The notes: a model not told the origin generated them from the sequence alone. Positions 16,031 through 25,094 are shown, counted from the first letter of the stretch. The stretch is 36,990 bases of DNA from Verrucomicrobiota bacterium (GCA_019239825.1 JAFAZK010000264.1:1-36990), one strand, 5' to 3'. Translations and numbers: made by a program.

Positions 16031-16771
16031 TCAGCGAATGCTTCTACCGCCATCCACCGGGATAGCCAGACCCGTCATGAATCCCGCGTCGGCGCTAGCT
16101 AAAAACGCAATCACGCTGGCCACTTCTCGCGCCTCGCCGATTCTCCCGATAGGATGTTTCTGCAGCAGGGCTGCTTCCGCGGTTGCCTGGTCTGGTGACT
16201 GGCTTATCCAACTCGTTACCATCCGCGTCCGAATCGCCGCCGGGCACACCGCGTTTACCCGGATATTGTCCTTGGCCAGATCAAGAGCCAAAGACGATGT
16301 CATGGCGATTACGCCGCTCTTGGAAGCGCTATAAGCAACCATGTTCTCGGTACCCCGAATTCCGGTAATTGAGCTAACATTCACGATCGCACCTCCCCCG
16401 CTCTTGCGAATAGCAGGAGCCGCCGCTCGGCACCCGAGAAAGGTCGAAGTCAGGTTGGTATCAATCAAGTGATACCAAAGCTTCAAATCCGTCTCCTCGA
16501 TCGTCCCGCTCTCCCGTATACCCGCGTTATTCACCAGTACGTCGAGACGGCCGCTTTCGCTGATGACTTGGTCGATAGCGGCGCTCCATTCCTGCTCGTT
16601 GGTTACATCGAGGCGCAAAGGGCGGGCCCCTCGGAAATCAATTTCCGTTTGCTTCCCTCGATGGGCGGCGTAAACCAGCCCTCCTTCCTCCTGGACGCGA
16701 AAGATGGTCTCAAGACCGATTCCGGTTGAGGCGCCGGTGACCAAAACAACTTTTTCTGCAAAACGCTTCAT
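16031..16771 (-). CDS. Short-chain dehydrogenase/reductase (SDR)
   Basis: The 246-residue classical SDR has TGASTGIG at residues 13-20, NNAG in the middle, and catalytic residues in NVSSITGIRGTENM and YSASK. It ends with IPVDGGRSIR. The basic/neutral residue set after the second strand (AAHRGKQTE) would fit NADP(H), but this is weak. It is transcribed away from the IolD-like gene; the half-degenerate LacI palindrome at 16851-16864 lies between the two. It precedes the transporter operon on the same strand, which has its own operator. By context it acts on a sugar or cyclitol intermediate. Confidence 0.9.
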   Translation of the reverse strand: MKRFAEKVVLVTGASTGIGLETIFRVQEEGGLVYAAHRGKQTEIDFRGARPLRLDVTNEQEWSAAIDQVISESGRLDVLVNNAGIRESGTIEETDLKLWYHLIDTNLTSTFLGCRAAAPAIRKSGGGAIVNVSSITGIRGTENMVAYSASKSGVIAMTSSLALDLAKDNIRVNAVCPAAIRTRMVTSWISQSPDQATAEAALLQKHPIGRIGEAREVASVIAFLASADAGFMTGLAIPVDGGRSIR

Positions 16772-16850
16772 AGATTGATGATTTAGCTAAACGTTCAGCA
16801 TCCGCTGTTAGAGTCAGTTGACCACAAAACGAATATAAATCCACGTTTTT

Positions 16851-16864
16851 TGCATAGCTTTTCA
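16851..16864. promoter_or_regulatory. Degenerate LacI operator (copy 3) upstream of the IolD-like gene
   Basis: The sequence TGCATAGCTTTTCA keeps one complete half of the palindrome and differs at two positions in the other half. It lies in the divergent gap between the SDR gene (start 16771) and the IolD-like gene (start 16976), so it could act on both. A weaker site would allow looser control of these genes. Confidence 0.55.
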
Positions 16865-16975
16865 ATTGCGCGGGCTTCCGCTTGGACTAGTCTAAGGAAT
16901 CAGTCCGATCAGGAATCAGGTCTCCTGATTCTAATTCTAGACCCGTTTCTTATTACTCTCCGATTTTACAAAAAA

Positions 16976-18868
16976 ATGACGAAGACCATTACCCTCACCG
17001 CCAGCCAGGCGATCGTGCTCTATTTGCAAAGTCAGTACTCTGATTGGGACGGAGATCGCCAGCGATTGATCTTTGGTATGTTCGGCATCTTCGGTCACGG
17101 AAATGTGGCCGGACTTGGGCAGGCTTTGGAGGAGTACGGTAGCAGCTTGCCCTTCTATCAGGCCAAGAACGAACAATCGATGGTCCACGCGGCTATTGGA
17201 TTTGCCAAAGCCAAAGGTCGCCGATCCACGTTAGCCTGTACCGCCTCCATCGGTCCAGGCAGTACGAACATGTTAACGGGTGCGGCGACCGCGACCGTCA
17301 ATCGAATTCCGGTGCTACTTTTTCCTTCCGATACCTTTAGCCATCGCCGTCCAGGAAATGTGCTTCAACAACTCGAGCATCCGGTCGAGGGCGATCTTAC
17401 CGTCAACGACGCTTTCCGGCCGCTGAGCCGTTTCTTTGACCGTATTTTGCGTCCAGAACAATTACTAACCGCTTTGCCTGAAGCAATGCGGATTCTAACC
17501 GACCCCGCTGAGACCGGAACGGTTACTATTTCACTCCCCCAAGATGTCCAAGGTGAGAGTTTTGCTTTTCCGGCCTCGTTTTTTGATCACACGGTGTGGA
17601 AGATCCGTCGCCGGCCACCCGGTTCAGACGACATTGAAGAAGCCGTGACTGCAATCTTGAAAGCACAGAGGCCAATTTTGATTGCCGGTGGCGGCGTCCG
17701 CTATTCCGGAGCAGAAGCAACCTTAGCTCATTTTTCGGATCAGTTCGGTATCCCGATCATGGAAACGCACGCCGGGAAAGGCACAAGTCGAGGAGCGCGT
17801 TACCGGCTCAGCGGCGGCGGATTGAACGGAACCGGAGTAGCGGCAGAACTTTCAGAACGCGCCGACCTGGTGCTTTGTGTGGGGACTCGATTAGATGACT
17901 TTGTTACTGCCTCTCGATCCGCGTTTCAGGATCCCGGAGTCGCCTTTATCGGCATCAACGTAAACAGCTCTGACGCGCATAAGCTGGGCTCGATCAACGT
18001 GGTTGCTGACGCCAAATTAGCCTTGGAAGCAATCTCCAGCCAGCTTTCGACGAAAAAGTTTCAGACATCGGAGAACTATAAAAACGAAGTAATCACCAAG
18101 GCGAACCATTGGCGAGAAGCTTATCTGAATAGCCTAAAGCCGAGCGGAGTACTGATGACCCAGGGCGCGATTATTCATCTAGTCAACGACGCTGCGCAAG
18201 CCGGTGACGTGGTGATCGCAGCTGCCGGCACACCGCCAGGTGAAATTCTAAAAGGTTGGGATAACGCCGCTGGTGAAGAGGTCCTGCTGGAGTTTGGTTT
18301 CTCATGTATGGGACACGAGATTCCCGCAGGTTTGGGCGTACGTTTGGCTCGCCCCGACCAAGGCGAGGTTTACGTAATTATCGGAGATGGGACTTATCTC
18401 ATGGCGCCCAGCGAATTGGTGACCGCCGCCCAAGAGAATCTCAAGATAACCGTCGTGCTGATTGATAACAGCGGATTTCAATGCATCCGGGATCTTCAAG
18501 AGTTTACGACGGGCAGCGCAAATTTTGGAAATGAATTTCGGAAACGAGCAAAGAAAGACGGGCGACTCAGCGGTGACTATATTGAAGTGGACTACGTCGC
18601 CAACGCCCGGAGCATGGGGTGTAACACCTTTGCTGCGCAATCCGCCGCCGAGCTAAAAGAGGTTCTGGTTAACGCCCAAAGAATGTCAGGACCAAGCGTC
18701 ATTGTGGTCAAGGCTGACAAGCATGGTAAGTCAAAGGGCGCCGGTTTATGGTGGGACCTGGGAATTGCGCAAACCTCTGGACTAGAGCGGGTGAAATCGG
18801 CTTACCGTAATTTTGTCGCGCGACGCGAAAGACAACACGCTTTCACCAGGGGCACTAATCATGGTTGA
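16976..18868 (+). CDS. iolD: ThDP-dependent trihydroxycyclohexane-1,2-dione hydrolase (IolD-like)
   Basis: The 630-residue protein matches IolD in length and in its N-terminal blocks: LTASQAIVLYLQSQY, FGIFGHGNVAGLGQAL and YQAKNEQSMVHAA, with the ThDP-activating glutamate E66. Further support comes from IPVLLFPSDTFSHRRP and, near residue 470, the ThDP/metal motif beginning GDGTYLMAPSELV and reaching DNSGFQ. IolD opens the ring of 3D-(3,5/4)-trihydroxycyclohexane-1,2-dione to 5-deoxy-glucuronate. A longer frame starts at 16850, but its extra 42 residues have no family match and overlap the operator. I therefore start at ATG 16976. The gene overlaps the following lactonase gene by 8 bases (18861-18868), which suggests coupled translation. 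Confidence 0.85.
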   Translation: MTKTITLTASQAIVLYLQSQYSDWDGDRQRLIFGMFGIFGHGNVAGLGQALEEYGSSLPFYQAKNEQSMVHAAIGFAKAKGRRSTLACTASIGPGSTNMLTGAATATVNRIPVLLFPSDTFSHRRPGNVLQQLEHPVEGDLTVNDAFRPLSRFFDRILRPEQLLTALPEAMRILTDPAETGTVTISLPQDVQGESFAFPASFFDHTVWKIRRRPPGSDDIEEAVTAILKAQRPILIAGGGVRYSGAEATLAHFSDQFGIPIMETHAGKGTSRGARYRLSGGGLNGTGVAAELSERADLVLCVGTRLDDFVTASRSAFQDPGVAFIGINVNSSDAHKLGSINVVADAKLALEAISSQLSTKKFQTSENYKNEVITKANHWREAYLNSLKPSGVLMTQGAIIHLVNDAAQAGDVVIAAAGTPPGEILKGWDNAAGEEVLLEFGFSCMGHEIPAGLGVRLARPDQGEVYVIIGDGTYLMAPSELVTAAQENLKITVVLIDNSGFQCIRDLQEFTTGSANFGNEFRKRAKKDGRLSGDYIEVDYVANARSMGCNTFAAQSAAELKEVLVNAQRMSGPSVIVVKADKHGKSKGAGLWWDLGIAQTSGLERVKSAYRNFVARRERQHAFTRGTNHG

Positions 18869-19730
18869 GCGCGTCATCGCAGCAGGTAATCAGCTAGGTG
18901 AATCGCCGGTTTGGAAGGCGGACGAAGGGGCTCTCTATTGGGTGGACATTCCGAAGGGATTGCTTATCCGACACGTTTTTACTACCGGCGCCAATAGCCA
19001 ATGGAAGCTGCCGGCGTCGATCGGCAGCTTCGCATTCCGAAGTAAAGGTGGAATGGTTGTCGCGTTGAAGACCGGAATCTACTTTTTCAATCCGGACAGC
19101 GGTGATCTTCGCCAGATTCACAATCCGGAGGCCGAGCTAACGGAGAATCGATTCAATGAAGGCAAATGCGATCCTCGAGGCCGATTCTTCACCGGAACCA
19201 TGAACGAGGTAACCCGGGGCAAACCGGATGGATCGCTTTACCGATTGGATTCTCAAGGGGAATTAAACACCATTCTGCAACAAATTACTGTGCCGAACGG
19301 CCTGGCGTGGAGTCCTGACGGCAGCACGATGTATTTCGCGGATACTCGTCGACACGTGATATTTCAGTTCGATTACGATACCGACGATGGTATCCCTTCT
19401 CGACAGCGCACGTTTGTCGATCTTTCGTCCTACGAAGGGCTACCGGATGGAGCGACCGTTGACGCGGATGGTTGCCTTTGGAGCGCAATGTTCTCTGGCG
19501 GTCGAATCATTCGTTACACACCTAAAGGAAAAATCGATCGCGTGATCGGGCTGCCGGTAACCCAGGTAAATTCACTCGCTTTTGGCGGAAGTGATCTACG
19601 AACCCTCTTTATAGTAACGTCCAAGCATCTTTTAAATGAAGGTGGCTTAGCCGCTCAACCATTGGCAGGCGATGTTTTCGCCATGGACCCCGGCGTGGCC
19701 GGAATGGCAGAGCCAAGTTTCGCCGGATAA
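18861..19730 (+). CDS. SMP-30/gluconolactonase-family lactonase
   Basis: The 289-residue protein is a six-bladed beta-propeller of the SMP-30/gluconolactonase/LRE family. The blocks LGESPVWKADEGALYWVDI, ENRFNEGKCDPRGRFFTGTM and PNGLAWSPDGSTMYFADT contain the usual metal ligands (E in GESP, N in PNGLAW, and D in the later blade, here LPDGATVDADG). It hydrolyses a sugar-acid lactone with a divalent metal. A longer start at 18813 is possible, but ATG 18861 gives the family-typical N-terminus and overlaps the IolD stop by 8 bases. The coupling to IolD suggests that a lactone is produced from the ring-opened product or by one of the dehydrogenases. Confidence 0.88.
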   Translation: MVERVIAAGNQLGESPVWKADEGALYWVDIPKGLLIRHVFTTGANSQWKLPASIGSFAFRSKGGMVVALKTGIYFFNPDSGDLRQIHNPEAELTENRFNEGKCDPRGRFFTGTMNEVTRGKPDGSLYRLDSQGELNTILQQITVPNGLAWSPDGSTMYFADTRRHVIFQFDYDTDDGIPSRQRTFVDLSSYEGLPDGATVDADGCLWSAMFSGGRIIRYTPKGKIDRVIGLPVTQVNSLAFGGSDLRTLFIVTSKHLLNEGGLAAQPLAGDVFAMDPGVAGMAEPSFAG

Positions 19731-19789
19731 TCACCGGACCAGGAATGGCCCGCGTCGCCGACTAAAAGCATCTTTTGCTATTTGGCGGG

Positions 19790-20554
19790 TCACGATGACG
19801 CCGTCTTGCTCCGGAATGCGCTAATTAAGCTTTCTGCGCCTTTCAATAAAAAAACCTGATCCGACTCCAGCAGGAAAAAAGTGACGCCGGTTTTAATCCA
19901 CTCGGGCACCATCGCCACATTCGGCACAAACATGCCGACTGCCTTATTTGCCTTGATTGCAGCAAAGGCGACCCGGGCTGCAGCTTGCACTACTCGTTCA
20001 TCGCTAGAGTCGGTACTCTCATGGACAACCATGAGATCGTTCCAACCAATGAAAAGCGCGTCGATTCCCTGCACTGAAGCAATTTCTTCTGCGTCATTGA
20101 CTCCTTCCTCGTCTTCAATTTGAGCAATCACCGTGGTAGTAGCAGTGGAATCGCGGAGGTGTTCCGCCATCTTTTTCGTAGCAAAATCAGCGGCGCGGGT
20201 TGATCCGGCGTAGCCGCGTCCATTCGGTCCGAAATGAGCGGCGGTCGCTGCGCGGGTCGCCTCTTCGCGATTGCGCACATGTGGTAAGAGCACACCGGTC
20301 GCACCGCAATCCAATGCATTGAGAATTTCGACCGCAGCGCTTGAACGCGTCCGGACGAGGACCGGCTTGCCTGATGCTCTACAAGGCAAAATGGCGGCGT
20401 CGATTGCTTCGCGATCAAACGGGGCGTGCTCAGCATCCAAACATAAGAGATCGATACCGGTTTTAGACAACACTTCGGCGACGGTCCGCGATGGACTTTT
20501 TATCCAGGTTCCAATCAAAGCTTCCCTGGCGAGCAATCTCTGTTTGAAGGTCAT
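19790..20554 (-). CDS. HpcH/HpaI-family aldolase
   Basis: From the ATG at 20554 the protein has 254 residues and is a class II (metal-dependent) HpcH/HpaI aldolase. It has IGTWIKSPSRTVAEVL, the catalytic LDAEHAPFD, LVRTRS with the substrate arginine, GATGVLLPHV, RGYAGSTRAADF and the metal-ligand glutamate in IAQIEDEEGV. These enzymes cleave 4-hydroxy-2-oxo acids to pyruvate and an aldehyde. A GTG start at 20593 would add 13 residues and is less likely. It is the third gene of a minus-strand operon whose operator is at 22919-22932. It could supply the final carbon-chain cleavage, in place of the classical phosphorylated IolC/IolJ steps, which are absent here. Confidence 0.88.
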   Translation of the reverse strand: MTFKQRLLAREALIGTWIKSPSRTVAEVLSKTGIDLLCLDAEHAPFDREAIDAAILPCRASGKPVLVRTRSSAAVEILNALDCGATGVLLPHVRNREEATRAATAAHFGPNGRGYAGSTRAADFATKKMAEHLRDSTATTTVIAQIEDEEGVNDAEEIASVQGIDALFIGWNDLMVVHESTDSSDERVVQAAARVAFAAIKANKAVGMFVPNVAMVPEWIKTGVTFFLLESDQVFLLKGAESLISAFRSKTASS

Positions 20555-20649
20555 TGATTTTGGATTCACATAAGTTTGCCGACCCGCCGCCACCGACGGC
20601 CGATAACATAAATCTCTAAATGCTAGTGACCGGTCGTAAGAATAATCGC

Positions 20650-21633
20650 TTAAAGGTTGGTAACCGCCTGTGCATTGATTGCGGTGGGAGGAATCTGACC
20701 AGATAGTACTGCTAGTACACTATCGGTAGCGGAGACGGTCATTCTCCGAATCGACTCCCGGCTAAGGCCAGCGAGATGAGGAGAACAAATCAAGTTAGGC
20801 ACATCCCGCACCGTCGCCGTCGGAGGGGGTTCCTCTTCAAATACGTCCAATGCGGCGCCGGCCAAAGAACCCTTACGCAAAGCCGAGAATAACGCTGCTT
20901 GATCGATCAGGGGTCCCCGAGACGTGTTTATTAGAAGGGCCGTCGATTTCATTTCCTCCATTTCTCTGGCGCCAATGATCAAGCGCGTTTCCGCCGTTAG
21001 GGGAAGATGCAAAGATAAAATGTCTGAAATTCGCAGTATCTCTGGCAGTGAGTCAATTCTGGTAGCCGGACCCGCCTGCCTGACGATTGGATCGAAAAAA
21101 AGAATTTTCACACCAAAGCCGCTCAGACGATCGATGACTTTTCGCCCGATGGTACCTGCACCCAAGAGACCCACTGTCCTGCCGGCCAGCTCGCCAGGCG
21201 TGAATTCACCGACTCGCTCCCATCGGCCGGACTTAACCAGGGTATCTTGATCAACGACCTTTCGGATCAGAGCTAACATCAGTGCGAAAGTGTGTTCGGC
21301 AACGGTGTCCGCGTTTAAGCCGGGAGTAATCGTTACCAATATCTTCTGCTGGCTAGCCGCGGCCAAATCGATTGAATCGGTCCCAACCCCGACCCGGGCG
21401 ATCACTTTAAGATTTTGTTGAGCTTCGATGACGACGCGACTGAATGGATCGGTACTCACAATCGCAGCGACAGCCCCATCGAGCATAGCCTCGAGTTCCT
21501 GAGCGGACCGCGCTCCAAACTTTGGGCGAAGGACTACGTCATAACCGGCATCAGCCAACCGCTTTCCGGTTTCCGGATCGGAGGTGGAATAGCCAGGCCA
21601 ACTGACAAAGACTTTTTTCTGCGGTGTGTTCAT
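20650..21633 (-). CDS. D-isomer 2-hydroxyacid dehydrogenase (SerA-like)
   Basis: The 327-residue protein has the NAD-binding motif GLLGAGTIGRKV (glycines at 158, 160, 163) and the three catalytic residues of the family: R239 (INTSRGPLID), E268 (DVFEEEPP) and H286 (CSPHLAGLS). It lacks the regulatory ACT domain of full-length SerA. It probably reduces or oxidises a hydroxy/oxo acid such as glycerate, hydroxypyruvate or a sugar acid rather than making serine. It stands between a Gfo/Idh/MocA gene (32 bases upstream, counted from that gene's stop) and the HpcH/HpaI aldolase. A role in handling the aldolase product or substrate is therefore likely. Confidence 0.88.
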   Translation of the reverse strand: MNTPQKKVFVSWPGYSTSDPETGKRLADAGYDVVLRPKFGARSAQELEAMLDGAVAAIVSTDPFSRVVIEAQQNLKVIARVGVGTDSIDLAAASQQKILVTITPGLNADTVAEHTFALMLALIRKVVDQDTLVKSGRWERVGEFTPGELAGRTVGLLGAGTIGRKVIDRLSGFGVKILFFDPIVRQAGPATRIDSLPEILRISDILSLHLPLTAETRLIIGAREMEEMKSTALLINTSRGPLIDQAALFSALRKGSLAGAALDVFEEEPPPTATVRDVPNLICSPHLAGLSRESIRRMTVSATDSVLAVLSGQIPPTAINAQAVTNL

Positions 21634-21665
21634 AGTTAGAGCCGGAAGTGCTTAAATTTCTCAGC

Positions 21666-22817
21666 TTAGTTAGCCGAGCTAACGCGACTGGTCAGATTAC
21701 GGTAACGAACCTCGGCGGCAGCGCCCGTCTTAGCGGCACGCTCGATCGCAGCAACAATCTCGGCACAATAGTAACCATCCCGGAAGGTTGCTCCGATCGG
21801 ATCAACCTCGTGCAGGCCGGCGATCGCACCAAGCAGGTGCACCGCCTCGTGGGAAAAAGTATCTACCCACCCTAGAGGATGGCCTGGTGGAAACCAATTT
21901 GCCTGACCGGGATCACCATTCCGTAAGACCGGGACTGACTTGAAAGCGTGGTCGCAGCCAGCGATCCGGAGCTCGTTCAAGTTATGTAGACTGAACTGGA
22001 TTGATCCCTTGGAACCATCAATTTCAATGCGGCTAGTTACCAGATGTCCCCCCGCCACTCGCGAGGCTTCTAAAACTCCAACGCAGCCGTTCTCGTACTC
22101 GAGTATTGCCGCAAAAAGATCATCAGTCTCGATAGTTTCGCCTGTCTCGCTCTCCGGAATTACAATCCGCATGACGGCTTGAACGCGCCTGGGCTCACTT
22201 CCAATTAGGAACCGAGAAAGATCAATGTGGTGAGCTCCAAGATCCCCAAGCGCACCGCCACCCGAGGTACCGGAATCCCTCCATTTTTTAGTCCGAGTTC
22301 CGTCAAGTGCAGATGATAGCAGGAAGTTGGATCGATAATGGTAAATCTGGCCGATTTCTCCGGATCCGATAATTTCTCTGGCTAGCTGGAGAGCCGGGAT
22401 GAACCGATAGTTAAAGGCGCACATATGGCGGACGCCCGCATACTCCGCTGCGCTCCACATCTGAAAGGCATCATCAATAGTCGTCCCAAGAGGCTTTTCG
22501 CAATAAACATGTTTACCGGCTTTGGCCGCCGCAATCGTCGGTTCGGCATGGAGCTGGTTCGGGGCTGCGTTGTCGATCAATTGAACGTCCTCATCATCGA
22601 TCAGGCGACGCCAATCGCTTACCGCTTTTTCCCAGCCGAAGCGACTCCGTGCTTCCTCCAGTGGGCTTTCGGTACGTCCGAAGATCGAGATCAGGCGCGG
22701 CCAGGGCACACCCGGGGGTGCGATAACCGGAACGTCACGATACCCGATGGAATGGGCTTTCCCCATGAAAGCGTAGCCGAGGAGACCGACACCAATTTGT
22801 GGTTGAGCACGTTTCAT
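21666..22817 (-). CDS. Gfo/Idh/MocA dehydrogenase (long subtype)
   Basis: From ATG 22817 the protein has 383 residues; a longer frame to 22853 adds 12 residues without family support. The Rossmann motif GVGLLGYAFMGKAHSIGY lies near residue 9. K108 lies in CEKPLGTT, D192 and H196 in GDLGAHHID, and the C-terminal domain ends near residue 383. Residues APPGVPWPRLISIFGRTE near 33 are characteristic of a subset of this family found in sugar clusters. It heads the operon with the 2-hydroxyacid dehydrogenase and aldolase, and has a LacI palindrome 102 bases upstream. It probably oxidises a sugar or cyclitol hydroxyl with NAD(P)+. The substrate is unknown. Confidence 0.88.
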   Translation of the reverse strand: MKRAQPQIGVGLLGYAFMGKAHSIGYRDVPVIAPPGVPWPRLISIFGRTESPLEEARSRFGWEKAVSDWRRLIDDEDVQLIDNAAPNQLHAEPTIAAAKAGKHVYCEKPLGTTIDDAFQMWSAAEYAGVRHMCAFNYRFIPALQLAREIIGSGEIGQIYHYRSNFLLSSALDGTRTKKWRDSGTSGGGALGDLGAHHIDLSRFLIGSEPRRVQAVMRIVIPESETGETIETDDLFAAILEYENGCVGVLEASRVAGGHLVTSRIEIDGSKGSIQFSLHNLNELRIAGCDHAFKSVPVLRNGDPGQANWFPPGHPLGWVDTFSHEAVHLLGAIAGLHEVDPIGATFRDGYYCAEIVAAIERAAKTGAAAEVRYRNLTSRVSSAN

Positions 22818-22918
22818 AGAATTAGTGGGAATGCATTCTAACCTTCTGGCCAAAGATGACAGTGGCGGCCGGAAGGAACAGGTAAAAGAAGACCTCAGCG
22901 ATTTGCGGCCAAGCGTAC

Positions 22919-22932
22919 TGCATAGCTATGCA
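22919..22932. promoter_or_regulatory. LacI operator copy 4 (TGCATAGCTATGCA)
   Basis: This perfect palindrome copy lies in the gap between lacI (stop at 22972) and the Gfo/Idh/MocA gene that starts at 22817. It should control the minus-strand operon of dehydrogenase, 2-hydroxyacid dehydrogenase and aldolase. Confidence 0.85.
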
Positions 22933-22971
22933 ATGAAGAGGATGAGATAGCACTCTGTCAACTCTCATTTT

Positions 22972-24024
22972 TTAACGCCGTTTAATCCAGCCGGTCGTGC
23001 TCCCACGCTGCACCAACGTACCTCGCACCAGCTTCAATAGGCCGCGGACGTTTTCGTGTCCAGCCGCCTTCGTTTGGAAGATCGGCACGGCGGCTTGAAC
23101 CATCTGCCCCACCTCTTGTCGAACCGTGGTCAAACTGTATGACGCCCAACCGGCCTCCGGAATATCATCAAACCCAGCCACCATAACCTCCTGCGGTACG
23201 CGCACGCCGGCCTCATGACGTAAGGCGTCAATCGCACCGAAGGCCATCATATCGTTAGCGCAGAAGATCGCTTGGGGAGGCCGTTTCGGTTCCATCAGCT
23301 TCAACGCCGCCTGGTATCCGTCCTCATAACGAAAATTCCCAGAAACCGACCTAATGTCGGAGATCCCGCTTTCCTTCAGGCGATTGATAAATCCCGCCGA
23401 CCGATCCTGATTGGCGAGAGTTTCCTGGCCGCCGGCGATATAGCCGAAGCGTTTGGCGCCATACTTGAGAAACAAATCGGCTACGTCCCGGCCAGCGGCA
23501 GAATTGTCGCAACAAATCGACGACACCCAATTGCTACGGACCCGCCCATTGAAAAGGACGATGGGTACACCGATCTTTTCGCACTGTTCGGCGGCTTCCT
23601 CTGAAAGAATCGGATGCGCGGTAATGATTCCATCGACTCGGTAACCGGCCAGCGAGGGAATGGCGTCGTCCACATACTCTCCGTGGCCGACAGAACAAAG
23701 TAAAACCTGGTTCCCCTGCTCCTGGAGAACTCGCGAAAATTCCTCCAATACCCGGGCGTAATAAGGATTGGACATTTCACCAATGACAATCGCGACCAAT
23801 CGTGAACGATTGGTGAGAAGAATCCTCGGCAAAATGTTCGGACTATACCCTAGAGCCTCGGCGGCCTTGATCACCTTCTTGCGCGTTCGTTCAGACACAC
23901 TGGCTCCGGCAGTAAAGGTACGAGACACGGCCGATTGCGACACCCCGGCGAGTTTAGCGACTTCGGTTGAAGAAGGGTATTTTCTGGTCGGAGCTGATGC
24001 CGAGTTCAGTTTCTGAGTTGCCAT
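22972..24024 (-). CDS. LacI-family transcriptional regulator of the catabolic block
   Basis: The 350-residue protein has an N-terminal helix-turn-helix (SSTEVAKLAGVSQSAVSRTF, residues 18-37), a hinge helix (YSPNILPRILLTNRS) and a periplasmic-binding-like effector domain. The ATG at 24024 is preferred: the longer frame to 24084 would place its start codon directly against the operator and add 20 residues before the HTH. The palindrome TGCATAGCTATGCA is next to its own gene (24085-24098) and in front of three other transcription units, so this is the obvious candidate binder. Autoregulation and repression lifted by a sugar effector are the family norm. The effector is probably a cyclitol or a pathway intermediate. 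Confidence 0.92.
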   Translation of the reverse strand: MATQKLNSASAPTRKYPSSTEVAKLAGVSQSAVSRTFTAGASVSERTRKKVIKAAEALGYSPNILPRILLTNRSRLVAIVIGEMSNPYYARVLEEFSRVLQEQGNQVLLCSVGHGEYVDDAIPSLAGYRVDGIITAHPILSEEAAEQCEKIGVPIVLFNGRVRSNWVSSICCDNSAAGRDVADLFLKYGAKRFGYIAGGQETLANQDRSAGFINRLKESGISDIRSVSGNFRYEDGYQAALKLMEPKRPPQAIFCANDMMAFGAIDALRHEAGVRVPQEVMVAGFDDIPEAGWASYSLTTVRQEVGQMVQAAVPIFQTKAAGHENVRGLLKLVRGTLVQRGSTTGWIKRR

Positions 24025-24084
24025 TGACAAATTTTGGTTAACATCGAGCGCGGGGTCCTGCGAGTTAAAAGCGAAGAAAGTCAT

Positions 24085-24098
24085 TGCATAGCTATGCA
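24085..24098. promoter_or_regulatory. LacI operator copy 5 (TGCATAGCTATGCA), lacI/iolE-like divergent gap
   Basis: This perfect palindrome lies between the divergent regulator and IolE-like genes, 60 bases upstream of the preferred lacI ATG and 19 bases before the GTG of the IolE-like gene. One site would serve both directions and gives autoregulation. Confidence 0.88.
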
Positions 24099-24117
24099 GG
24101 AGCGCTAAGCTTTTCCC

Positions 24118-25020
24118 GTGCAGCCCCCAACCTGGTCCTTAAAACTGGCTAACGCCCCGGTATCCTGGGGAGTCGATTACGCCGACCATCCACAAAACCC
24201 GCCTTGGCAGCTAGTCATGTCCCAAATCGCTGAAGCCGGTTTCAATTATACCGAACTTGGCCCCTACGGGTACTACCCACCTGATCGCGAGTTGCTGGAC
24301 CAAGAGTTGCAGCGGCGTAACCTGGCGGTGGTCGCGGGATTTCTTTTCCAGCCTTTGCATGAGCCTGACTCGGAAAAAAAGATCCTTGAGATGGCGGATC
24401 AAACGTCTGCGCTGCTATCGACCTTAGGCGCCCGATTCCTTGTCCTGATCGATCATATCTCCGAAGAACGCATGTCCACCGCCGGCATCAAAGACGCGGC
24501 GGTGCGGCTTGACTCCGAGCGACTCCGATTCATGATCGAATTGATCCGGCGTGTCGCTGCCATCGCCCGACGGTATGGGGTGATGCCGGTGCTACACCAA
24601 CATGCAGGATGCTATCTCGAGTTCGAAGACGAACTCGAAGAGGTTTTGTCTGCTCTCGATCCGGGCCTGGTGGGAATTTGTGTCGATACCGGTCATATGG
24701 CGTACGCAGGCATCGACGCAGTGAGGTTTTATGAGCGCCATCACGCACGAGTGAAATATCTCCACTTCAAAGACATCAACCCGGTTGTTCATCGCCGCGT
24801 AGTCGAAAATAGAATACCGTTCTTGGAAGCGGTCTCTCAACGTATATTTTGCCCTCTGGGAAAAGGAGTCACCGATTGGCGAGCGCTACGGGATGCGTTA
24901 TCCCAGAAAAAGTTCGATGGATACGCCACCATCGAACAGGATGTTGATCCGACTGATCCGTCGGACCCATTGACTGACGCGCGCTCGAGTCTCAATTATC
25001 TCCGCTCCATTGGTTTTTAA
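24118..25020 (+). CDS. IolE-like sugar isomerase/dehydratase TIM barrel (inosose dehydratase candidate)
   Basis: The 300-residue protein is an AP-endonuclease-2/xylose-isomerase-like TIM barrel. The N-terminal LANAPVSWGVDYAD is close to the APxSWG block of IolE-type inosose dehydratases. Metal-ligand regions are visible in PVLHQHAGCYLEFEDE, CVDTGHMAYAG, YLHFKDINP and ATIEQDVD. IolE removes water from scyllo-inosose to give the diketone that IolD hydrolyses, and an IolD-like gene lies in the same regulon. IolH/IolI-type isomerases and other keto-sugar epimerases share the fold, so the exact reaction is less sure than the fold. The start is GTG, 19 bases after the LacI palindrome. The gene heads an operon with a leaderless binding protein and an SDR. 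Confidence 0.8.
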   Translation: MQPPTWSLKLANAPVSWGVDYADHPQNPPWQLVMSQIAEAGFNYTELGPYGYYPPDRELLDQELQRRNLAVVAGFLFQPLHEPDSEKKILEMADQTSALLSTLGARFLVLIDHISEERMSTAGIKDAAVRLDSERLRFMIELIRRVAAIARRYGVMPVLHQHAGCYLEFEDELEEVLSALDPGLVGICVDTGHMAYAGIDAVRFYERHHARVKYLHFKDINPVVHRRVVENRIPFLEAVSQRIFCPLGKGVTDWRALRDALSQKKFDGYATIEQDVDPTDPSDPLTDARSSLNYLRSIGF

Positions 25021-25094
25021 CGCGCCTGACTTCCCTGCCCTCTCTCTATTTATCAAGCCAAACTCAAGAAGGTCGAGGCTACGGAGATACGAAC

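Noticed and set aside
16850-16975. 42-residue N-terminal extension of the IolD-like gene
   Set aside because: It has no family match, and its first codons overlap the degenerate LacI operator at 16851-16864; ATG 16976 gives the normal IolD start.
19731-19789. Possible bidirectional terminator between convergent lactonase and aldolase genes
   Set aside because: Only weak complementarity (aaaagcatcttttgc) without a GC-rich stem plus T-run.
24025-24084. 20-residue N-terminal extension of LacI
   Set aside because: Its start codon would touch the operator, leaving no ribosome binding site; LacI proteins start shortly before the HTH, as ATG 24024 does.
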